20,632 bases of DNA from contig JBNGIO010004129.1 in assembly GCA_049999805.1 (NCBI GenBank), forward strand, positions 1-20,632. The letters run 5' to 3'. The notes under the pieces are model-generated. The model had not been told where the DNA came from, did not search any database, and saw only the letters and a program-made list of their open reading frames with translations. Source of the DNA: Folioceros fuciformis. Taxonomy: Eukaryota > Anthocerotophyta > Anthocerotopsida > Anthocerotales. Both the position numbers and the translations under genes were made by a program. Of this stretch, positions 19,768 through 20,632 are shown piece after piece; positions within the stretch are counted from its first letter, which is position 1, and each line of letters opens with the position of its first letter.

Positions 19768-20032
19768 AATGTATGATCCATTTGTTAATAAGAATATTTG
19801 TATGGGAAGATTGTTCATGATTGGAAAAATTAGAGGTAGTCTCAAAGGTGCCCTTGTCTTCTCGATCAACTTTAAAGATAGACTATACAAACTAGCACAA
19901 ATGTATGATCAATTTGTTAATAAGAATATTTGCATTGCAAAATTCTTCCATGATTGAAACAATTGGAGGTAGTTTCACAGGTACCCTTGGTTTTCTTCGA
20001 TTGACTTTAAGATAGACTATACAAACTAGCAA
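19768..20032 (+). repeat. Two tandem copies of a 132-bp repeat
   Basis: Copy 1 (19768-19899) and copy 2 (19900 to about 20032) both begin AATGTATGATC, share TTTGTTAATAAGAATATTTG and end with GATAGACTATACAAACTAGC. They have diverged by scattered substitutions and single-base indels, so this is an older duplication than the exact 32-bp one. Confidence 0.9.
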
Positions 20033-20632
20033 ATTTTTAGAAGAGTCTAGACTCTTTATGGTCTTGGAGGCCAAGATATGAAGGCATACATAATAATATA
20101 GAAGCATCCCTTGCAATAATCAAGATTTTTGTTAGAACATAATGCCATATGTAAGATATATTAGAGAAACATAATGCCAATGGGCAAGATCATAATGCAA
20201 TGTAAGATAGCAAAGCCTTGTGGTTTTCGATAGCTCTTACGACCACATGGTTCTTAGATAATATTAGCATATTAAAGAAGAATATAGAAAAACATGCATT
20301 GCAATTTGTAATGGGATAAAGATGTGAAAAAATATTCAACTGGGTACTTAAAATCAAATTAAGAAATTCGGAACATACATATACTATTTTGCAATTGAAC
20401 TTGCTTAAATCATAACAACACCTCACTAAAAAAACTTAACTTACTTAAATCATTGAGAAACTTTACAGAAAAAACCATATGTAAGCAAGCATAATAACAA
20501 AAAACATAACTAGGAAAATCCATCTACGTGCTCCAAAAATTGTATATGGAGATTGTTTTTCTTGATCATGACTAGGTGCAACTTGATGGTGACTAGGTGC
20601 AGCCCCCTTGTTCTTCTTTGACACCTTGACAC

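Larger units (their letters stand above)
17904..20632. other. AT-rich region without recognisable genes
   Basis: About 2.7 kb of low-GC DNA. Open frames are short and scattered on both strands, with no family signature, no intron-exon pattern that I can assemble and no tRNA or rRNA. It contains a hairpin (19047-19098), a 132-bp tandem duplication (19768-20032) and a short ATA microsatellite near 19685-19702. Non-coding transposon-derived DNA is likely, but no element ends are identified. Confidence 0.5.

Noticed and set aside
19769-19957. 62-codon frame with internal repeat
   Set aside because: The repeated residues come from the 132-bp non-coding tandem duplication.

Overview
The window reads as nuclear DNA of a land plant. 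Three genes encode conserved eukaryotic housekeeping proteins in plant-like form, two of them split by many short GT-AG introns. A fourth encodes a long, intronless PLS-class pentatricopeptide repeat (PPR) protein of the organelle RNA-editing type. The very uniform 'MYAKCGSLEDA' style of its repeats is most familiar from ferns and other seed-free plants, so a fern or similar seed-free vascular plant is my best guess. That is inference; nothing here fixes the species.

Layout. 1-481: no exon recognised. 482-4147 (+): last 16 exons (580 codons) of a VPS35L gene, a Retriever subunit; its 5' part lies outside the window or was not recognised. 4148-5318: no gene seen, between two convergent genes. 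5319-8870 (-): one-exon PPR gene of 1183 residues with eight PLS triplets, E and E+ regions and no DYW domain. 8871-9349: divergent intergenic DNA. 9350 to about 9800 (+): decayed N-terminal fragment of a paralogous PPR gene, facing away from the intact one. 9800-10770: nothing supported. 10771-11274 (+): small basic protein of unknown function, interrupted by a 100-N assembly gap whose two edges share 11 bases. 11548-15173 (-): complete 12-exon kanadaptin (FHA-domain) gene; the exons sum to exactly 822 codons including the stop. 15174-15336: compact bidirectional promoter. 15337-16806 (+): one-exon DPH1 gene of diphthamide synthesis. 16807-20632: AT-rich, gene-free DNA with several tandem and inverted repeats.

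The genes do not form a pathway. VPS35L acts in endosomal recycling, kanadaptin is a nuclear/RNA-associated FHA protein, DPH1 modifies elongation factor 2, and the PPR protein would act on organelle transcripts. The one clear regulatory link is the shared promoter region of kanadaptin and DPH1. The most interesting parts are the homogenised PPR array with glycine at the usual base-selecting position of its S motifs, the replaced PPR C-terminus, the inverted PPR pseudogene, and alternative splice-site architecture in VPS35L and kanadaptin. I found no evidence of a wholly new system; the unexplained protein-level items are the PPR tail and the small basic protein.
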